This document shows, piece by piece, positions 61,179 to 64,000 of a DNA stretch of 64,000 bases (positions within the stretch are counted from its first letter, which is position 1; every line of letters starts with the position of its first letter). A model generated the notes under the pieces. The model was not told the origin of the DNA and did no database searches. It saw only the letters and a program-made list of their open reading frames with translations. Position numbers and translations under genes: made by a program. The DNA comes from JALYXV01 sp963791545 (GTDB lineage: Bacteria > Actinomycetota > Acidimicrobiia > Acidimicrobiales > Palsa-688). The stretch is taken from positions 1 to 64,000 of the forward strand of contig CAWBSR010000002.1 of assembly GCA_963791545.1 (NCBI GenBank), read 5' to 3'.

Positions 61179-61819
61179 ATGCCGGTCGAAGGCGACCAGT
61201 ACCCCGTCAACCTGATCCTGCAGGGGCGCCGGTGCCTTGTGGTCGGGGGGGACCGGTGGCCGCCCGCAAGGCGGCGGGCCTGTCGGCCTGCGGGGCGTCG
61301 GTCCATGTCATCGCCACCTCGCCGGGCCCGGAGGTGGCTTCACTGGTCCCGCTCGGCGTGTCGGTCGAGGAACGGGCCTATGAGCCCGGCGATCTGGGCG
61401 GCTACCGGCTGGTGATGGCGGCCACCGACGACCACGCCGTCAACCGGGCCATCTTCGAGGAGGCCGAGGCGGCCGGCATCTGGGTCAACAGTGCCGACGA
61501 TCCCGCCTCGTGCTCCTTCACCCTTCCTTCGGTGCTCCGCCAGGGGCCCATAATGGTCGCCGTCTCCACCGGGGGCCGCAGTCCCGCCCTGGCTACCTGG
61601 CTCCGGCGCCGGATCGAGGACGGCCTGGGCCCGGAATACGGGATTTTGGTCGACCTGCTGGCCGCGGCCCGGGAAGACATGCGAGCATTGGGACGTTCCA
61701 CTGAGCAGGCCGATTGGCAGAGCGTGCTGGATTCCGACATGCTCGACCTGATCCGGGCTGGACAAGTAAACGTGGCAAGGGAGCGTCTGCAGACGTGGCT
61801 GTTGTTGTCGTCGGACTGA
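61179..61819 (+). CDS. Precorrin-2 dehydrogenase-like (siroheme) protein, frameshifted
   Basis: The first part reads MPVEGDQYPVNLILQGRRC-LVVGG and the next part, in another frame, GGPVAARKAAGLSACGASVHVI. Joined, this is a normal precorrin-2 dehydrogenase/sirohydrochlorin ferrochelatase N-terminal domain (CysG-like) of about 210 residues; TGGRSPALATWLRRRIE follows. The shift falls on a run of seven Gs (about 61245-61251): one more G would restore the frame. It overlaps hemA by 25 bases. A sequencing error is more likely than a true pseudogene in this operon. Confidence 0.85.
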
Positions 61820-63057
61820 ACCATCGCACCGTTCCTCTCGAGATTCTCGAGCGGATGACGGTGCGCGACGCCCTGTTGCCCAAGGCCCTCCAGGACCTGA
61901 TGGACCGCCAGCACCTCACCGAGGCCGTGGTGCTGTCCACCTGCATGCGCACCGAGATCTATGCGGTGGCGGCGCGCTACCACGGCGCCATGTCCGACGT
62001 CCGCAACTTCCTGGCCGCGTGGAGCGGCTCTGACCCGGACCGTTTCACCGACCACCTGTACTCGTACTACGAGGACGGTGCCGCCAACCACCTGTTCCAG
62101 GTGGCCACCGGTATCGACTCGGCGGTCATCGGTGAGGGCGAGGTGTTGCGCCAGGTGCGCCACGCCTGGGAGATGGCGCGCGCCGAGAAGACGGCGGGAC
62201 CGGTGCTGACCCGGCTGTTCCGCCACGCCATCGAGGTGGGCAAACGGGCCCGCAACGAAACCGCCATCACCAGAGGCATCACCTCCCTCTCCCAGGCCGC
62301 GGTGGCCATGGCCGGCGACCGGCTGGGCAGCCTGGAAGGCAGGACGGTGCTGCTGGTCGGAGCAGGAGAGATGGGCGAAGGCATGGTCCAGGCGCTGGCC
62401 GCGGTCCCGGGCATCGGCCGCAGCCTGGTGGCCAACCGGACGTGGGCCAAGGCGGCCCGGCTGGCAGAGCGCATCGGGGGCACCCCAGTGGAACTGGTCG
62501 GCCTGACCAGCGCCCTCGAAGAAGCCGACGTGGTGCTCACCTCGACCGGCGCCCCGGGCACCTTGATCGAAGCCGGGGACTTGGAGCCGGTCCTGCCGGC
62601 GCGTCGTGGTCGTCCCCTTCTCGTCGTCGACATCGCGGTACCTCGCGACGTCGACCCCGGCGTCGGCGAGTTGCCGGGCGTGACCCTGCTCAACATGGAC
62701 GACCTCAAGGCGTTCGTCGATGCCGCCATGGCGGAGCGGCGCAAGGAGATCCCGGCCGTCAGCCGGATCATCGCCGAGGAAGTCGAACGATTCAGTGAGC
62801 TGACCGCGGAGCGGGAGATGGCGCCGCTGGTTTCGGCGCTGCGGGAACGCTCCGAGCTGGTCCGAGCCGCCGAGGTCGAGCGTTACCGGGCCCGGCTGGC
62901 TTCCCTGAGCGACGCCCAACGGGCCGAAGTCGAGGCCCTGACCCGCAGCCTGCTGGCCAAGGTGCTGCACGAACCGACCGTCCAGCTGAAGGAAGTGGCG
63001 GGATCGGTTCAGGGCGAGGCACTGGCCGAAGCGGTGCGGGTCCTGTTCAACCTGTAG
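61795..63057 (+). CDS. hemA: Glutamyl-tRNA reductase
   Basis: A 420-residue enzyme that reduces glutamyl-tRNA(Glu) to glutamate-1-semialdehyde, the first step of tetrapyrrole synthesis in bacteria using the C5 path. Landmarks: VGLNHRTVPLEILERM, the catalytic cysteine in STCMRTEIY, GEGEVLRQVRHAWE, the nucleotide site VLLVGAGEMGEGMVQ, and VDIAVPRDVDPGV. A GTG at 61795 is the family-like start. It overlaps the preceding gene. Confidence 0.96.
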   Translation: MAVVVVGLNHRTVPLEILERMTVRDALLPKALQDLMDRQHLTEAVVLSTCMRTEIYAVAARYHGAMSDVRNFLAAWSGSDPDRFTDHLYSYYEDGAANHLFQVATGIDSAVIGEGEVLRQVRHAWEMARAEKTAGPVLTRLFRHAIEVGKRARNETAITRGITSLSQAAVAMAGDRLGSLEGRTVLLVGAGEMGEGMVQALAAVPGIGRSLVANRTWAKAARLAERIGGTPVELVGLTSALEEADVVLTSTGAPGTLIEAGDLEPVLPARRGRPLLVVDIAVPRDVDPGVGELPGVTLLNMDDLKAFVDAAMAERRKEIPAVSRIIAEEVERFSELTAEREMAPLVSALRERSELVRAAEVERYRARLASLSDAQRAEVEALTRSLLAKVLHEPTVQLKEVAGSVQGEALAEAVRVLFNL

Positions 63058-63071
63058 CCGAAGGCCCCGAG

Positions 63072-63989
63072 CTGCTCCGGGTCGCCACGCGCGGCAGCAC
63101 CCTCGCCCTCTGGCAGGCCAACCGGGTCGCGGAGCGCCTGCGGTCGGCCCATCCAGGCTTGAGGGTCGCCTTGGTGGCCGTAGAGACGACGGGCGACCGC
63201 CGCCTCGACGTGGCGGTGTGGGAAATGGGCGGCCAGGGAGTGTTCGTGAAGGAGGTCCAGGCGGCGGTGCTGGACGGGCGGGCCGACATGGCGGTCCACT
63301 CGGCCAAGGACCTGCCTTCGCTGACCGCCCCCGGCCTGGTGCTGGCCTGCGTGCCCGAACGCGAGGACCCCTCTGACGCCCTGGTCGGCTCGACGCTGGC
63401 GGGACTGCCAGCCGGCGCCCTGGTGGCAACGGGGTCGGTGCGGCGCCGGGCCCAGCTGGCCTGGCTGCGGCCCGACCTGACCTTCACCGACCTGCGGGGC
63501 AACATCGCCACCCGGCTCTCCAAGGCCGGCCCCGACCGGGTCGTGGTGGTGGCCGCGGCCGCTTTGCGGCGTCTCGACCTCCTCGACCGGGCCACCGAGA
63601 TCCTCGATCCCGCCGTCATGTTGCCCCAGGTCGCCCAGGGGGCCCTGGCCGTGGAATGCCGGGCCGGCGACGATTCGACCCACGCGCTGCTGGCGGCCGT
63701 CGACGATCCGTCGGCTCATCGCACCGTGAATGCGGAGCGAGGCTTCCTGGCCCGCCTCGGCGGCGGGTGCGACCTGCCGGTGGGGGCGCTGGCGGTCGCC
63801 GGTGGCGACGGGGCGATAACGCTCGAGGGGCTAATGGCCAGTTTCGACGGCCATGTCCTGCTGCGGGCCCGGCGGACCGGCACCCCGACAGACGACCCGG
63901 CCGAGGTGGGCGCCCGCCTGGCCGCCTACCTGCTCGACGAGGCGGGTGGTGCCGACCTGCTTGCGGAGCGCTACCTTGCCGTCGAATGA
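63072..63989 (+). CDS. hemC: Hydroxymethylbilane synthase (CTG start likely)
   Basis: About 305 residues; makes the linear tetrapyrrole from porphobilinogen. The N-terminal landmark LRVATRGSTLALWQANRV starts at about 63075, but no ATG, GTG or TTG exists in frame nearby. A CTG at 63072, seven bases after GAAGG, is the best start. Later landmarks: TTGDRR, HSAKDLPS, GSVRRRAQL, DLRGNIATRL, LPQVAQGALAVE, and the dipyrromethane-cysteine loop LGGGCDLPVGA. The gene is complete before the window edge. Confidence 0.93.
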   Translation: MLRVATRGSTLALWQANRVAERLRSAHPGLRVALVAVETTGDRRLDVAVWEMGGQGVFVKEVQAAVLDGRADMAVHSAKDLPSLTAPGLVLACVPEREDPSDALVGSTLAGLPAGALVATGSVRRRAQLAWLRPDLTFTDLRGNIATRLSKAGPDRVVVVAAAALRRLDLLDRATEILDPAVMLPQVAQGALAVECRAGDDSTHALLAAVDDPSAHRTVNAERGFLARLGGGCDLPVGALAVAGGDGAITLEGLMASFDGHVLLRARRTGTPTDDPAEVGARLAAYLLDEAGGADLLAERYLAVE

Positions 63990-64000
63990 CGGGTTGCGAC

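Overview
The window is 64 kb of GC-rich, gene-dense DNA from an actinobacterium, most likely of the class Acidimicrobiia; the class is an inference. Supporting markers are mycothiol synthesis (mshA next to a YbjN-domain gene), an RsiG-type c-di-GMP anti-sigma factor, nickel superoxide dismutase with its protease, the rex-hemA-hemC order, clpS next to a DUF2017 gene, a putative F420-type flavin oxidoreductase, and many GTG or TTG starts with 4-base ATGA/GTGA/TTGA overlaps.

Layout. 0-12 kb is accessory: an ankyrin protein, a methyltransferase, a very large cyclase-ATPase-LuxR regulator (frameshifted), an amidohydrolase, a repeat-built secreted protein and a broken gene. 11.3-12.6 kb holds tRNA-Phe, tRNA-Asp and tRNA-Glu, with an AbiEi/DUF559-type gene and a long inverted repeat lying between tRNA-Glu and tRNA-Asp. 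12.7-16.3 kb (minus strand) has an S51-peptidase/CysRS-tail fusion, a hydrolase, a PPOX flavoprotein, DUF2017 and ClpS. 16.3-27.6 kb is the respiratory region: heme A and heme O synthases are divergent, followed by a tightly overlapping run of a subunit I-like protein that has lost its oxygen-reducing centre, a subunit III-like protein, a membrane cupredoxin, and then a conventional caa3 oxidase (ctaC, D, E, F, G) and a TlpA-like thioredoxin. 27.7-34.9 kb has an ABC exporter fusion, serS, and an osmoprotectant ABC system whose binding protein appears circularly permuted.

35-44.7 kb carries mixed housekeeping genes: anti-sigma kinase, phosphatases, rhomboid, HtrA protease, tRNA-Lys, acyl-CoA carboxylase, MoaD-like, CdsA-like, sodN and sodX. 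44.7-46.4 kb is a small c-di-GMP cluster: RsiG-like anti-sigma factor, receiver protein and HD-GYP protein. mshA and ybjN follow. 48.7-55.6 kb is a Ser/Thr-phosphorylation island with two kinases, two lipoproteins, an FHA protein and an FHA-LuxR fusion. 55.9-64 kb has proC, an Rv0500A-like HTH gene, a SAM hydrolase/adenosyltransferase, an acyl-CoA ligase, and the redox/tetrapyrrole operon rex - siroheme dehydrogenase - hemA - hemC.

The strongest leads are the active-site-less heme-copper oxidase subunit I with its cupredoxin partner, the RsiG/HD-GYP operon, the permuted osmoprotectant-binding protein, the S51-CysRS fusion, the AbiEi-type gene inside a tRNA cluster, and the FHA-LuxR/kinase island. 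Four otherwise recognisable genes carry single-base frameshifts, at least two of them in G runs. This may be sequencing error and should be settled before calling them pseudogenes.
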